Assembly (NCBI RefSeq): GCF_000744945.1
Contig: NZ_JQMX01000001.1
Coordinates: 682,001 to 746,000 of the forward strand
Origin: Carnobacterium maltaromaticum DSM 20342
GTDB lineage: Bacteria > Bacillota > Bacilli > Lactobacillales > Carnobacteriaceae
Length of the DNA stretch: 64,000 nt
Direction of reading: 5' to 3'
Part shown: positions 9,439 through 18,882 of the stretch, piece after piece
How positions within the stretch are numbered: the first letter of the stretch is position 1
Layout of the letters: each line of letters starts with the position of its first letter
Translations under genes and position numbers: made by a program
Notes under the pieces: model-generated
Database searches by the model: none
Told to the model about the DNA's origin: nothing
What the model saw: the letters and a program-made list of their open reading frames with translations, nothing else

Positions 9439-10307
9439 TACTCATTTTCCAATCCTTCTGTTGGCAATGTAACTGGCGCTTGATCTAATGTGTAGCGCCC
9501 CAATCGACCACTTCTAATTTCAAAAACAATCATTTCACTTGCTCTAGAATAATCTTCTCTAAAGCCACGCTTCTCACTAATTAAAATCAATAACTCTGGC
9601 AACTCTAAAACCAATTCTTCCTTTGTCAAACTATAACGTTTAGCAAGTTGGTTTGGGTAATACGTTCGCATTACATCTAATCCAAATAAGGCAATATCAT
9701 CCATTTGTAAAAGGGTATCTTTTATTGCACCTGTCAAAGCTAATTTTTTTCCGATTTCTGGGTCTTCAAATTTAGGCCATAAAATTCCAGGAGTATCTAA
9801 TAGCTCAAGCTCTTTGCCTAATTTCAACCATTGTTGCCCTTTAGTTACGCCAGGTTTATTTCCTGTCTTCGCAATATTTCTTTTGATAAAACGATTAATT
9901 AATGTTGATTTCCCAACGTTTGGAATGCCTATACTCATCGCTCGTATTGCTCGAGGGTTAATGCCTTTACTACGCATACGGTCAAATTTTTCTTTTAATA
10001 GTAACTTGGCCTCAGACATCACATTTTGCATACCTTTACCTTCTTGGGCTACGATTGGTACAGCTGAGATTCCTTGTTCCTTAAAATAATTTACCCAGGC
10101 TTTTGTTTGACGCTCATCAGCTAAATCACTTTTATTCAAAATAATGACACGAGGCTTCTCTCCGATTAATTCATCTAAAATTGGATTACGACTTGATAAA
10201 GGAATGCGTGCATCCACCAATTCAAAAACAATATCAACTAATTTTAATTTTTCTGAAACCTCACGTCGTGCTTTTGCCATATGTCCTGGAAACCATTGAA
10301 TTGTCAT
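9438..10307 (-). CDS. rbgA: RbgA (YlqF), 50S ribosome assembly GTPase
   Basis: Circularly permuted GTPase of 289 residues. The G4 motif NKSD (about 58-61) comes before G1 GIPNVGKS and G3 DTPGIL, which is diagnostic. It assists late 50S assembly in the family. The N-terminus IQWFPGHMAKARRE is the family signature. ATG at 10307 has GGAG 9 nt upstream. It is followed by rnhB with a 1-nt overlap, the Bacillus arrangement (lepB-rbgA-rnhB). Confidence 0.96.
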   Translation of the reverse strand: MTIQWFPGHMAKARREVSEKLKLVDIVFELVDARIPLSSRNPILDELIGEKPRVIILNKSDLADERQTKAWVNYFKEQGISAVPIVAQEGKGMQNVMSEAKLLLKEKFDRMRSKGINPRAIRAMSIGIPNVGKSTLINRFIKRNIAKTGNKPGVTKGQQWLKLGKELELLDTPGILWPKFEDPEIGKKLALTGAIKDTLLQMDDIALFGLDVMRTYYPNQLAKRYSLTKEELVLELPELLILISEKRGFREDYSRASEMIVFEIRSGRLGRYTLDQAPVTLPTEGLENE

Positions 10308-10327
10308 TTACTTTTTCTCCTATTCTC

Positions 10328-10360
10328 ACTAAAAAAGAATGGCAATAATAACTGCCACCC
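10328..10360 (-). terminator. Terminator-like hairpin between lepB and rbgA
   Basis: On the minus strand GGTGGCA and TGCCATT form a stem followed by CTTTTTTA. rbgA lies downstream in the same direction, so it may only attenuate. Confidence 0.65.
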
Positions 10361-10376
10361 TTTTCAATTTTTATTC

Positions 10377-11042
10377 TTATTTTTCACGAGCCTTAATAAA
10401 GCCAAAATCAGTCAATGGCCATATTCTAAATTCGGCTGTTCCATCTATTTTATCAGCATGGACAAAACCAAAAATCCGACTATCTTTTGAATTGGAGCGA
10501 TTATCCCCCATCACAAAATATTCACCTTCAGGAACCTTAGATTCCCCTGTTTTACCCATTAAAGTGAAATCGCCTGTTAACAATTGGTTCTCTTTTAATT
10601 TAGCTTTAAATACATCTAAATAAGGTTCATCTACTTTTTTACCATTAATGTACAAAATGTCATCTTGAATAGTGATTTCATCCCCAGGCAAACCAATAAC
10701 ACGTTTAATATACAATCTTGAAGGATCATCCGGTCCTGGAAATACAACGATATCAAAGCGGTCAATTTTTTCGAATTTATTTAAAACAATTCGATCACCA
10801 TCTTTTAAAGTTGGCATCATTGATTCTCCATCTACACTGACTGGAGCAAATAAAAATTGTCTAACTAATAAAGCAATGACTAAAGCTACAATAATGTAAC
10901 CAAAGGTACTAACAATTTCATTGCGTTTATTTTTCTTCCCTTTTTTATTTTTTCCACTTTGTTTAGAAGGATACTTTCTACTTCTTGGTTCAAAATTTTC
11001 GATTTCATCAAAACTAGTGTCTGAATAATTTGTTTTTGCCAT
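10377..11042 (-). CDS. lepB: Type I signal peptidase (longer copy)
   Basis: Cleaves signal peptides from exported preproteins at the outer face of the membrane. 221 residues: a long charged cytoplasmic N-terminus (1-42), one membrane segment (about 43-66), catalytic Ser74 in DGESMMPTL and Lys113 in YIKRVIGLPGD, then GDNRSNSKDSR. A second signal peptidase gene lies immediately upstream in the same direction (58-nt gap). Having two is common in Firmicutes, but they differ in their N-terminal tails. Confidence 0.95.
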   Translation of the reverse strand: MAKTNYSDTSFDEIENFEPRSRKYPSKQSGKNKKGKKNKRNEIVSTFGYIIVALVIALLVRQFLFAPVSVDGESMMPTLKDGDRIVLNKFEKIDRFDIVVFPGPDDPSRLYIKRVIGLPGDEITIQDDILYINGKKVDEPYLDVFKAKLKENQLLTGDFTLMGKTGESKVPEGEYFVMGDNRSNSKDSRIFGFVHADKIDGTAEFRIWPLTDFGFIKAREK

Positions 11043-11100
11043 ATAAGTTCCTACTTTCCTTAAACTTTCACATTTTAGAGTTCATTTGCTATAACTAGAA

Positions 11101-11646
11101 TCAATTAATAAAACCGGCTCGTTTCATAGGATAGTAAATAAAATTTGTTTTACCAATAATATCCTTTTCATCTACAAAGCCAAATGCTCGACTATCATTA
11201 CTTGATCTACGATTATCACCTAAAACAAAATAGCTATTCTTAGGTATTTTATTTGTGCCTGTTAATTGTTCTAAATCAAAATCGGATGTCCACGTTTCAC
11301 CAGCTTTTTCAACTAAGCTATTTTTCAAGAAAGGTTCACTTACTTTTTTGTCATTGACATATAGCTGATCCTCTTTATAGACAATTGTGTCTCCTGGTAA
11401 ACCAATAATTCGTTTAACTAATGTGCGATTAGAAGAATCTTGAAAAACAATGACATCAAAACGTCTCATTTTAGATATTGATTCAACAATCATTTGATCA
11501 CCTTGGTGCAATGTTGGAATCATTGATGAACCTTGTACCGTGATTGGCAATAGAATGAAATAGCGCAACGCAACGGCCACACAAACAGCTAAAAGGAATG
11601 CTTTAAACCAATCCCACAGATGGTCTCGCCAAATTTTATTTTCCAT
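11101..11646 (-). CDS. lepB: Type I signal peptidase (shorter copy)
   Basis: 181 residues. One membrane segment (about 14-34), Ser41 in QGSSMIPTL and Lys78 in LVKRIIGLPGD form the Ser-Lys dyad; GDNRRSSNDSR follows. The start is ATG 11646, with GGAG 8 nt upstream; an in-frame GTG three codons earlier overlaps that site and is rejected. It shares about the same catalytic core as its neighbour but lacks the long basic cytoplasmic tail, so the pair probably arose by duplication (inference). Confidence 0.94.
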   Translation of the reverse strand: MENKIWRDHLWDWFKAFLLAVCVAVALRYFILLPITVQGSSMIPTLHQGDQMIVESISKMRRFDVIVFQDSSNRTLVKRIIGLPGDTIVYKEDQLYVNDKKVSEPFLKNSLVEKAGETWTSDFDLEQLTGTNKIPKNSYFVLGDNRRSSNDSRAFGFVDEKDIIGKTNFIYYPMKRAGFIN

Positions 11647-11811
11647 GCACTTCACTCCAAACTACTAAACTTATTAATCCTCTTCTATCATACAAGATTA
11701 TTCCTAAAATAACTATTAATTTACAACAAATTAATGCTGTTTTTTCAATTTTTTCTCCCTTCCACTTGAATAAAGCGCTTTCCTGGATAATCATTATTAA
11801 AAAAGCACTAA

Positions 11812-11856
11812 TTAAATAAAAAAGCCATCAAAGAAATAACTTCCCTTGATGACTTT
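11812..11856 (-). terminator. Terminator after the S41 protease gene
   Basis: On the minus strand GTCATCAA and TTGATGGC form a stem followed by TTTTTTATTT. Confidence 0.85.
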
Positions 11857-11865
11857 TCCAACTCG

Positions 11866-13350
11866 TTACTTTTCTTGTAAATAAGAAACGGCTTTTTCAT
11901 ATTGTGTATCATTTTCTTTAATTAATTTAACTAAATCAGCAACTAATGCATCTGCTGTTTTTCCTGTAACAATCCCATCAACTGGGAGTTCATGTGCTGT
12001 TTGGAATTCATTCACAGCTTCGGTAGTTGAGGCATCAAAATAACCATCTGTATTATCAAGTGTGTAACCTAAAGCTTTCAAAATAGCTTGCAGATTTTTA
12101 ACTTGATCAGATAAATCACCTGCTTGGTATTTTTTGGAAGGATCCACGCGTAATAAATGCACATAATCTGGCAAATCTACAGCGATGGTTGGTTCCAAGC
12201 CTTTTTTATGAATCCATTGCCCTTCTGGTGTTAACCATTTAGCAATTGTAAATTTCAACTCACTCTTATCTGATAAGTTCGCTACTGTTTGAACAGTTCC
12301 TTTACCAAAAGTTTTCGTTCCAATAACTGTCACATTTCCAGATTCTTTCATAGCACCTGCTAAGATTTCAGAAGCACTAGCACTACCTTCGTCCACTAAC
12401 AATGTCACAGGTTCAGTCACTTTAAAGTCACCTAATGAAGCATCAGCTTTAATAACTTGTGGCTCTTGTCCTCTTTCTTGTGTTTGCATTAGAATTTTAC
12501 CTTCATCAACAAACATATTAGATAATTGTAAGGCTTGGTCCAGTAAACCACCTGGATTTTGTCTGACATCAAAAATGAAAGATTTCGCGCCATCTTTTCG
12601 TAATTGTTCAACGGCTTCTGTAACTTCTTTATACGTTGGAGTAGCAAAACTGGTGATTTGAATATAACCAATCGTTGGATCATTTTCATCTAAACGACTC
12701 TTAACAGTTTCAACTGGAATCGTATCCCTAGTCACAGTCACATCGAAAACTTGATCTCCACGTTTAATTGTTAACACTACTTTTGTGCCTTTTTCGCCAC
12801 GAATAAAGGAAACAGCCTTTGTCAAACTAAGCCCTGTTAATTCTTTATCATCGGCTTTTAAAATAATATCATTTGTTTTCAACCCTGCTTTTTCAGCAGG
12901 AGATCCGACAATCGGTGCAGAAATTGTAATTGCGTCGTCTTGATTCATAACTTCTGCGCCAATGCCCTCAAAAGAAGAAGAAATACTATCATTTAAGGCC
13001 GTTGCTTCTTCCGCATTTAAATATTGTGAATAAGGATCATCTAAAGAATTTACCATCCCGGTAATTGCTCCTTCAATCAACTTATTGCTATCCGTTTTTT
13101 GGAAAAAACGAGTCGTTAACTGTTGATAAACCTCTTGTAATTTAGCAAATTCCTGTTCAGTTTTTGCTCCACTATTAGTAGCTGATTGGCTAGTAGCATT
13201 TTCATTAAGTTGCTTTGTAACAAAATACGTCCCACCAGCAGCAATTAGCGCAACCAGTAACAATGAAACAATATAAGCTGGTAAACCAATTTTAGTTTTT
13301 CTTTTGGAGCTATTTAGCTGAGTTTCTTTTTCCTCTGATTCATTATTCAT
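11866..13350 (-). CDS. C-terminal processing protease, S41 family (CtpA/CtpB-like)
   Basis: Membrane-anchored serine protease of 494 residues. Order: cytoplasmic tail 1-22, membrane segment about 23-45, PDZ domain about 125-210, S41 catalytic domain 210-395, and a peptidoglycan-binding domain 410-475. The catalytic residues match CtpB by spacing: Ser325 (GSASASE), Lys350 (FGKGT) and Gln354. It acts outside the membrane on exported or wall-associated proteins; the substrate cannot be told from sequence. It lies 15 nt downstream of deoD and ends at a terminator. Confidence 0.94.
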   Translation of the reverse strand: MNNESEEKETQLNSSKRKTKIGLPAYIVSLLLVALIAAGGTYFVTKQLNENATSQSATNSGAKTEQEFAKLQEVYQQLTTRFFQKTDSNKLIEGAITGMVNSLDDPYSQYLNAEEATALNDSISSSFEGIGAEVMNQDDAITISAPIVGSPAEKAGLKTNDIILKADDKELTGLSLTKAVSFIRGEKGTKVVLTIKRGDQVFDVTVTRDTIPVETVKSRLDENDPTIGYIQITSFATPTYKEVTEAVEQLRKDGAKSFIFDVRQNPGGLLDQALQLSNMFVDEGKILMQTQERGQEPQVIKADASLGDFKVTEPVTLLVDEGSASASEILAGAMKESGNVTVIGTKTFGKGTVQTVANLSDKSELKFTIAKWLTPEGQWIHKKGLEPTIAVDLPDYVHLLRVDPSKKYQAGDLSDQVKNLQAILKALGYTLDNTDGYFDASTTEAVNEFQTAHELPVDGIVTGKTADALVADLVKLIKENDTQYEKAVSYLQEK

Positions 13351-13365
13351 ATGGCGCCCCCAAAA

Positions 13366-14076
13366 TTATTTTTGTTTTAACCCTGTTTCTAGTGCAACAA
13401 TCATCATATCTGTAAATGTGCGCTCTCGTTCATCAGAAGAGGTGTCTTCTCCAGTAAAAATATGGTCACTAATGGTTAAAATAGCTAATGCTTTACGGTT
13501 GTGTTTCGCGGCTAAACTGTATAATCCAGCTGCTTCCATTTCAACTGCTAAAATTCCATAATTAGCCAATTTAACTTTATCTAATTCAGCATTATAAAAG
13601 CGATCAGCCGATAAAACATTGCCGACTTTTAAAGAAAGACCTTTTTCTGTACCTATATCGTAGGCTGTTTTCAATAAATCAAAATCAGCGATTGGTGCAA
13701 AATCAACTTGACCACCAAAAGTATTTCGATTAATACTTGAATCAGTTGTTGCTGCTTGCGCTAATACAACATCGCGAACTTTTACATCTTTTTGCATTCC
13801 GCCAGCAGTCCCTACGCGAATTAAATTTTGAACATTGTATTCCGTTATTAATTCTTCTGCATAAATCATCATTGAAGGTAAGCCCATACCTGTTCCTTGT
13901 ACAGAGATACGCTCACCTTTATAAAGCCCTGTATAGCCAAACATATTCCGAACTCGATTGTATTGTTCCACTTCTGTTAAGAATGTTTCTGCAATATACT
14001 TTGCTCGCAATGGATCACCTGGCAATAAAACTGTTTCTGCAATTTGACCTTTTTGTGCTTCAATATGAATACTCAT
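13366..14076 (-). CDS. deoD: Purine nucleoside phosphorylase, DeoD type
   Basis: Phosphorolysis of purine (deoxy)nucleosides to free base and (deoxy)ribose-1-phosphate, in the hexameric DeoD family. 236 residues: [25 protein letters not shown] at the start, GTAGGM phosphate region, [13 protein letters not shown] sugar/base region, and DHIFTGE near the C-terminus with the catalytic Asp. The start is ATG 14076, with GGAGG 9 nt upstream, not the longer open frame. It follows yozE closely and precedes the S41 protease gene. Confidence 0.95.
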   Translation of the reverse strand: MSIHIEAQKGQIAETVLLPGDPLRAKYIAETFLTEVEQYNRVRNMFGYTGLYKGERISVQGTGMGLPSMMIYAEELITEYNVQNLIRVGTAGGMQKDVKVRDVVLAQAATTDSSINRNTFGGQVDFAPIADFDLLKTAYDIGTEKGLSLKVGNVLSADRFYNAELDKVKLANYGILAVEMEAAGLYSLAAKHNRKALAILTISDHIFTGEDTSSDERERTFTDMMIVALETGLKQK

Positions 14077-14112
14077 GTTTGATTTCCTCCAAATTAAGTT
14101 CATTTTTATTTG

Positions 14113-14334
14113 TTAATTCATTTTCTCAATGTATCGTTCCCACGCCTCATCAAAAATGCGCATAGAGGGTAAATACTCTCCATTCATTTCTAGGTAATGA
14201 CTAATATCATGATAACTCTCTGATTGCTTTGGAAAAGCGATGTCTAAAAAGGCATCATTAGCAAATTGACTGACTTCATCTCGTTTATGTGGATTTCGTT
14301 CAGTCATTAAAAAGTGATAGAAAGATTGTCTCAT
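14113..14334 (-). CDS. yozE: YozE-like small SAM-fold protein
   Basis: 73 residues with the YozE family pattern: SFYHFLMTERNP near the start, FANDAFLDIAFPKQS, then YHDISHYLEMNGEYLPSM and FDEAWERYI. Members are small cytosolic helical proteins of unknown function. The ATG shares one base with the msrA stop (TGATG), so it is coupled to msrA. AAGGG lies 10 nt upstream. Confidence 0.88.
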   Translation of the reverse strand: MRQSFYHFLMTERNPHKRDEVSQFANDAFLDIAFPKQSESYHDISHYLEMNGEYLPSMRIFDEAWERYIEKMN

Positions 14335-14855
14335 CACACACCATCCCTTCTATTTTCTTTTTCATACGCTTGTCGTTCTTGCTGTTCAGCTTCGTAGCGA
14401 GCAGGATTTTTCTTATAAAAATTTTGATGATACTCTTCGGCTGGATAAAAAACACTCGCTTCTTCAATCATTGTAACAATTGGCTTTTTATATTTTCCAC
14501 TTGCTTCAAGCTGGCTTTTAGAGTGTTCAGCAATTTCTCGTTGTTTCTCACCTGTAACAAAAATAACTGGACGATAATTATCCCCACGATCTTGAAATTG
14601 CCCCATAGCATCTGTTGGATCCGTTTGTTGCCAGTAAATATCAACAAGCTCTTGATAAGAAATAATAGTTGGATCAAAAGTTATCTCAACAGCTTCTGTA
14701 TGTCCCGTCTTATGACTCATAACGTCTTCATAAGTAGGATTTACTGTTTGCCCACCAGTATAACCAGAAAGAACTTGCTGAATACCTGGTTGTTCATCAA
14801 ATGGCGCCACCATACACCAAAAACAGCCACCAGCAAAAATTGCTATTTCCTTCAT
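14334..14855 (-). CDS. msrA: Peptide methionine-(S)-sulfoxide reductase
   Basis: Repairs oxidised methionine. 173 residues starting [14 protein letters not shown], where Cys11 is the catalytic cysteine of the GCFWC signature; GYTGG and [17 protein letters not shown] also match the family. The C-terminal resolving cysteines of some MsrA proteins are absent; Cys14 is the only other visible candidate. It lies between ypmS and yozE and overlaps the latter by 1 nt. Bacillus has msrA near ypmS too. Confidence 0.95.
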   Translation of the reverse strand: MKEIAIFAGGCFWCMVAPFDEQPGIQQVLSGYTGGQTVNPTYEDVMSHKTGHTEAVEITFDPTIISYQELVDIYWQQTDPTDAMGQFQDRGDNYRPVIFVTGEKQREIAEHSKSQLEASGKYKKPIVTMIEEASVFYPAEEYHQNFYKKNPARYEAEQQERQAYEKENRRDGV

Positions 14856-14863
14856 TTTTCCAC

Positions 14864-15505
14864 CTACTTTTTATTTTTAATTTCTTTTAAAGGAACTGAA
14901 ATTGTGAAACGAATATCATCATTTTTCAAATCAAATTTTTTCGCCTTGATTGTCATTCCAGTATCCGTTTTGTACTCGTTTAAGTTTAAAACAATTAATT
15001 GTTTTTTGCTATCAATTTGTACCCATTCCGGTATTTTAAGTTGCTTAGCAAGCAAGTTCATGACAGAAGTTATTGGTAAATTCAGCTCCCCAACTGAGAG
15101 ATTAGTAGCTTTCAGCTGAACATTTCCATTTTCCATCACATATGGTAATAGATATAAATAAAATTGAACATCATGCCCAAATAATTTAAACGTACCAATC
15201 AGTTCCGCTTCATCATTTAAAACTAATTCATATTTAATGCCATCATCTTCAATAAATTCATTTAAAGAATGAGCAACCAGTCGATTAATTTCTGCTTTTT
15301 CAGCAGCTACTTCAAAAGAGACATCTTTTTTATTTTTGGATGCAGTTGTATCGGTAATCGTATTAACTGGTACAGTTATCTTAGTAAATCCCCATATGCC
15401 TAAACCTAAAATAATCGCAATTAAGCCTAAAAATGCCCATTTCCAAGGATTATCAATTCTAATTTTCTTAAGCGACTTTAACCAATTTGTTAATTTTGTT
15501 TTCAT
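14864..15505 (-). CDS. ypmS: YpmS-like membrane-anchored protein (DUF2140)
   Basis: 213 residues: short basic cytoplasmic tail, a membrane segment at about 23-46, and an extracellular domain rich in beta strands. The family is found beside the YpmR-type SGNH hydrolase in Bacillus, as here. Function is unknown. The nearest Shine-Dalgarno-like GGAAG lies rather far upstream (about 12 nt), so translation may be modest. It follows ypmR by 32 nt and precedes msrA by 8 nt. Confidence 0.85.
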   Translation of the reverse strand: MKTKLTNWLKSLKKIRIDNPWKWAFLGLIAIILGLGIWGFTKITVPVNTITDTTASKNKKDVSFEVAAEKAEINRLVAHSLNEFIEDDGIKYELVLNDEAELIGTFKLFGHDVQFYLYLLPYVMENGNVQLKATNLSVGELNLPITSVMNLLAKQLKIPEWVQIDSKKQLIVLNLNEYKTDTGMTIKAKKFDLKNDDIRFTISVPLKEIKNKK

Positions 15506-15537
15506 AAAGTCAATCGACTTCCTTTACATTTTATTTT

Positions 15538-16425
15538 TTACCACTCTTTACGACTAGCCATCATTTCATCAAAAAGTGATTGAGCCATCAGTTCGTACCC
15601 GCTATCATTTGGATGGAAGTTATCTTCCTCAAAAAGTAAATCATTAAATACTTTGCTTTCTTTCTTATCGTTTACACTAGAATCAATTGTATCTTTTTGA
15701 TCTTCAGACAGTTCTGGTTGGTTTCCACCTTTATATAAAATATCATTAATTGGAATAAAGTGAGCCTTTTGCTCCTCTTCAACAACACTTTGGGTCGTTT
15801 CATTCCAAGAGTCAACAATATCTTGCATTTCAGTTATTTCTGAAAAGTATAAATAAAATGGATTATAGATACCAAAAACATAAATTGGAGCATCTGAATT
15901 TAACGAACGTAGCTCTTTAAAGGTTTCTTCAATTCGTTCTTTATATTGCTTTTGAGGTTTGATGAAACTATCTTCTTTGACTTTTAATAACGTTGAACGA
16001 ACAACTTTCATTAAATCATTGCCACCAACTGTCAAAACAATCACATCAGCCTTTTTAACATCATTTTGCAATTTCTCATCTTTTTTTATCCGCTTCAAAA
16101 TTTGATCGCTACGATTCCCTGATATCCCATAATTACTTGTTGATACGGTTTCAATTTCGTCTTTGCTTTCAAGTAATTCTGCAACTAGCGGGACATAACC
16201 ACCTCGCCCAGTGCTATCGCCGATACCTTCTGTTAAAGAATCGCCAATTGCGACTAAGTTCAACTCTTTTGTTTTGATTTGCTCGGAACTGCTTTCTTTG
16301 CCCTTATTTTCTATTATAGTAGTCTTACTGTTATCTTTTGAAATAAACATCATTACTTGAAAGACAATCAGAGCTACCACTCCTAAAAAAAGGATGATTC
16401 CTAAAAAGGAACGTATTCTCTTCAT
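15538..16425 (-). CDS. ypmR: YpmR-like SGNH/GDSL hydrolase
   Basis: 295 residues: N-terminal membrane segment (about 6-28), then the SGNH fold with GDSLTEG (block I nucleophile Ser), GNRSDQ region, VGGNDLM (block III), and DNFHPNDSGY (block V with Asp-His). Probably an exported, membrane-tethered lipase or esterase; the substrate is unknown. I start at ATG 16425, which follows GGGGGATCAGA and puts the membrane segment at the N-terminus; the open frame continues 25 codons further. It follows degV at 81 nt from this start and precedes ypmS. Confidence 0.9.
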   Translation of the reverse strand: MKRIRSFLGIILFLGVVALIVFQVMMFISKDNSKTTIIENKGKESSSEQIKTKELNLVAIGDSLTEGIGDSTGRGGYVPLVAELLESKDEIETVSTSNYGISGNRSDQILKRIKKDEKLQNDVKKADVIVLTVGGNDLMKVVRSTLLKVKEDSFIKPQKQYKERIEETFKELRSLNSDAPIYVFGIYNPFYLYFSEITEMQDIVDSWNETTQSVVEEEQKAHFIPINDILYKGGNQPELSEDQKDTIDSSVNDKKESKVFNDLLFEEDNFHPNDSGYELMAQSLFDEMMASRKEW

Positions 16426-16506
16426 TCTGATCCCCCACTTTATTTTTAGTGAGTTTAAAAAGAACAGATCAAGTTTAATTGATCTGTTCATCAAAATCAC
16501 TTTGCT

Positions 16507-17349
16507 TTAGTCTGTATAATACATAATCGCAAATGCACCTTTTCCAGCATGAGTAGAAATAATTGGACTCGTTAATTTCACACGCATTGGTGTATCTGGC
16601 AAAATTGCTTGAAATTCATTTTTTAAATTTTCTAAATACACTTCGTCATCCGCAAATGAAAAAGACATCGCATTTAAATTAGGCGTATTTTTCAGTGTTT
16701 CTTGTAATTCAGCAATCCATTTATTGATTGGCTTCATACCGCGTCCTCGAACACAAACTTCAAGTTGACCATTGACTAATTCCATCATCACTTTAATATT
16801 TAAGAAACTTGATAGCGCACCGGCTAATTTCCCGATTCGCCCACCTTTGACTAAGTTTTCTAAAGTCACGACACAAATATAAAGTTTTGTATGTTCCTTA
16901 ACATGTTCAATTCGCTTAAGAATCGTTTCTTTATCTGCCCCTTCCTGAGCTAATTTCGCAGCTTCAAGAACTTGGAATGACAGTCCACGATCCGTAAAAT
17001 CACTATCAATAACGGTCACATCAGTTTTAGATAATTGAGCTGCTTGGTGCGCAGCATTAACTGTTCCACTTAACTTTTCAGTCATATGAATGGAGATAAC
17101 CTCACTACCATCGGCCCCTAGTTCATCATAAAGCTCAACAAAATAACCGATTGGTGGTTGACTTGTCTTTGGTAAATCCTTAGCTTCAGCCATCATGCCC
17201 ATAAAGTCTTCTTTTTTAATGGTTACACCATCTGTATATAACACATCATCAATCATCACCGTTAATGGCAAGACATGGATTCCTAAGCTTTCAATTTCAT
17301 CTGAGCCTAACTCGGCGGAAGAGTCCGTCACAATTTTAATTTTCTTCAT
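16507..17349 (-). CDS. degV: DegV family fatty-acid-binding protein
   Basis: 280 residues with the DegV fold: KIVTDSSAEL at the start, GVTIKKEDF, TSQPPIGYF (TSQPS-type motif), HMTEKLSGT, VIDSDFTDRGLSFQVL, LVKGGRIGKLAGALSSFLNIK, and ISTHAGKGAFAIMYY at the end. Such proteins bind fatty acids; in Firmicutes, FakB members hand them to the FakA kinase. Which class this one belongs to cannot be decided by eye. It is divergent from the hemolysin-III gene; a 25-bp dyad lies in the 270-nt gap. Confidence 0.92.
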   Translation of the reverse strand: MKKIKIVTDSSAELGSDEIESLGIHVLPLTVMIDDVLYTDGVTIKKEDFMGMMAEAKDLPKTSQPPIGYFVELYDELGADGSEVISIHMTEKLSGTVNAAHQAAQLSKTDVTVIDSDFTDRGLSFQVLEAAKLAQEGADKETILKRIEHVKEHTKLYICVVTLENLVKGGRIGKLAGALSSFLNIKVMMELVNGQLEVCVRGRGMKPINKWIAELQETLKNTPNLNAMSFSFADDEVYLENLKNEFQAILPDTPMRVKLTSPIISTHAGKGAFAIMYYTD

Positions 17350-17487
17350 TTTTTATTAACCCCACACTTTCTTTATGCAAAAATTGACTTGTTCGTGCTA
17401 TAATAATAAAAAGCAGATAAAAAAGGCTTCTTCATTAAACACGTTTAAATTTTTAACTTCTGTAATGTAGTATAACAGATTCTTGAA

Positions 17488-17512
17488 TTTTCGTACACTA
17501 GAGATACGAAAA
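17488..17512. promoter_or_regulatory. Operator-like dyad between degV and the hemolysin-III gene
   Basis: TTTTCGTA and TACGAAAA are perfect 8-bp arms around 9 bp. An extended -10 (TGTTATACT on the minus strand, about 17470-17478) lies just downstream toward degV, so the dyad would overlap that promoter's -35 region. No partner regulator is known. Confidence 0.45.
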
Positions 17513-17619
17513 CTTCTGTTGAAATCTGAATAAAAATCCAATAAATTTGTTTAAGTGAGAAAAATAGACTATTTTTCAACATATCTAAGTAAATTATCAA
17601 CTCTGGAGGGTCGTCAACT

Positions 17620-18279
17620 ATGAAAGAAACACTTAATAATCAAACTCATTTTTCAAAAAGTTACTTAATTGTCAATGAAGTTTTTAATGCTGTAACACAT
17701 GGTATTGCTACTGGATTAAGTATCGCAGGTCTCGTCATCTTATTAATTAAAGGCGCTCAATCAGGTTCCGTTCTCGAAACAGTTTCTTACGCAATTTATG
17801 GCTCAACATTAATTTTACTTTACCTAGCTTCAACCTTGTTTCACAGTTTAATTTTCACAAGAGCTAAGCGTGTTTTTCAGATTTTTGACCATAGTAGCAT
17901 TTATCTACTTATTGCTGGAACGTACACTCCTTATTGTCTAGTCACAATTGGTGGAGCATTAGGTTGGACACTATTTGGCATCATTTGGTTTATGGCTATT
18001 TTAGGTGTTATCTACAAATGTATTTGGTTAGATAAATACCAAAACGCATCAACCGTTATTTATATCATTATGGGTTGGTTATGTATTCTTGCAATGAAGC
18101 CTTTGTACGATGGATTAGGACCTGTTGGCTTCTGGTTATTAGTTGCCGGTGGGGTATCCTTTACAGTAGGTGCACTAATCTATAGTATGCGCAGCGTTAA
18201 ATTTATGCATGTTTTATGGCACTTGTTCGTTATGTTAGGAACTGGATTTATGTATTTTTCAATTTTATTATATGTTTAA
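17620..18279 (+). CDS. Hemolysin-III/YqfA family membrane protein
   Basis: 219 residues with seven predicted membrane segments. Family signatures: NAVTHGIATGLS near the first segment, STLFHSL, FDHSSIYLLIAGTYTPY and a C-terminal LWHLFVMLGTGF, which carry the conserved Ser/His/Asp metal-site residues of the PAQR/hemolysin-III superfamily. True haemolytic activity is unproven for most members. ATG follows GGAGGG by 9 nt. It is a single plus-strand gene bounded by a bidirectional terminator. Confidence 0.9.
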   Translation: MKETLNNQTHFSKSYLIVNEVFNAVTHGIATGLSIAGLVILLIKGAQSGSVLETVSYAIYGSTLILLYLASTLFHSLIFTRAKRVFQIFDHSSIYLLIAGTYTPYCLVTIGGALGWTLFGIIWFMAILGVIYKCIWLDKYQNASTVIYIIMGWLCILAMKPLYDGLGPVGFWLLVAGGVSFTVGALIYSMRSVKFMHVLWHLFVMLGTGFMYFSILLYV

Positions 18280-18297
18280 AACTAAAAAATAGCTAAA

Positions 18298-18350
18298 TAA
18301 AAAGAAGAGAACCATCTCAAAAGTAATGAAGATGGTTCTCTTCTTTTCAT
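18298..18350. terminator. Bidirectional terminator between the hemolysin-III gene and dfrA
   Basis: AAAGAAGAGAACCATC and GATGGTTCTCTTCTTT are perfect 16-bp arms, with A/T-rich flanks on both sides. It serves two converging genes. Confidence 0.92.
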
Positions 18351-18367
18351 ATGTTCTATACAATTTT

Positions 18368-18856
18368 TTACTTGCGTTTATAAGCTTCAAAAACATGTGG
18401 ATAGCGATTTCTTTCATCTAAAATTCCAGGATCAGCTGAAATTATTTCCCATTCAGACCAATCGAGTTCTGGAAAAATTGTATCTCCTTCAAACGTCCCC
18501 TTAATCATTGTACGGTAGAGAATATCTGCATCATCAATAAAAGCATTAAAGACACCTGTGCCACCAGTAATAAATGTATCCTTCTCATAATTTTTAGCAA
18601 AATCAAGAATTTCTTCTCGAGTGTGCATCACAGTTACGCCCTCTGCTTCGTACCCAAGATCCGTAGTTAGTACGATATTAATTCTATTTGGTAATGGTCT
18701 TTTCCCCATACCTTCAAAGGTTTTTCGTCCCATTACAATCGCATTTCCAGTTGTCATCTCTTTAAAATATTTCAAATCATTTGGTAAACTCCAAGGCAAG
18801 GTTCCTTTGTTGCCAATCACGCCTTGCTCATCTTGCGCCCATAAATATGCAATCAT
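18368..18856 (-). CDS. dfrA: Dihydrofolate reductase
   Basis: Reduces dihydrofolate to tetrahydrofolate with NADPH. 162 residues starting MIAYLWAQDEQGVIGNKGTLPW, with LPNDLKYFK carrying the catalytic Asp, GRKTFEGMGKRPLPNR and FITGGTGVF. ATG 18856 has AGGA 9 nt upstream; the GTG just before it is rejected. It sits directly after thyA, which produces its substrate, in the order uup-thyA-dfrA. Confidence 0.96.
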   Translation of the reverse strand: MIAYLWAQDEQGVIGNKGTLPWSLPNDLKYFKEMTTGNAIVMGRKTFEGMGKRPLPNRINIVLTTDLGYEAEGVTVMHTREEILDFAKNYEKDTFITGGTGVFNAFIDDADILYRTMIKGTFEGDTIFPELDWSEWEIISADPGILDERNRYPHVFEAYKRK

Positions 18857-18882
18857 CACTATTCATCCTTTCATGCTTCTTT

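Noticed and set aside
10377..11646. The two signal peptidase genes as one gene broken by a frameshift
   Set aside because: Each has its own ribosome site, membrane segment and complete Ser-Lys dyad.
14289..15119. A 276-codon plus-strand open frame
   Set aside because: It lies antisense to ypmS, msrA and yozE, which have clear homology and ribosome sites; the plus-strand frame has no ribosome site and a low-complexity, Phe/Leu/Ser-rich composition.
17374..17400. TTGACT...TATAAT on the plus strand as a promoter for the hemolysin-III gene
   Set aside because: The two boxes are only 9 bp apart, far too close for sigma-70-type polymerase.
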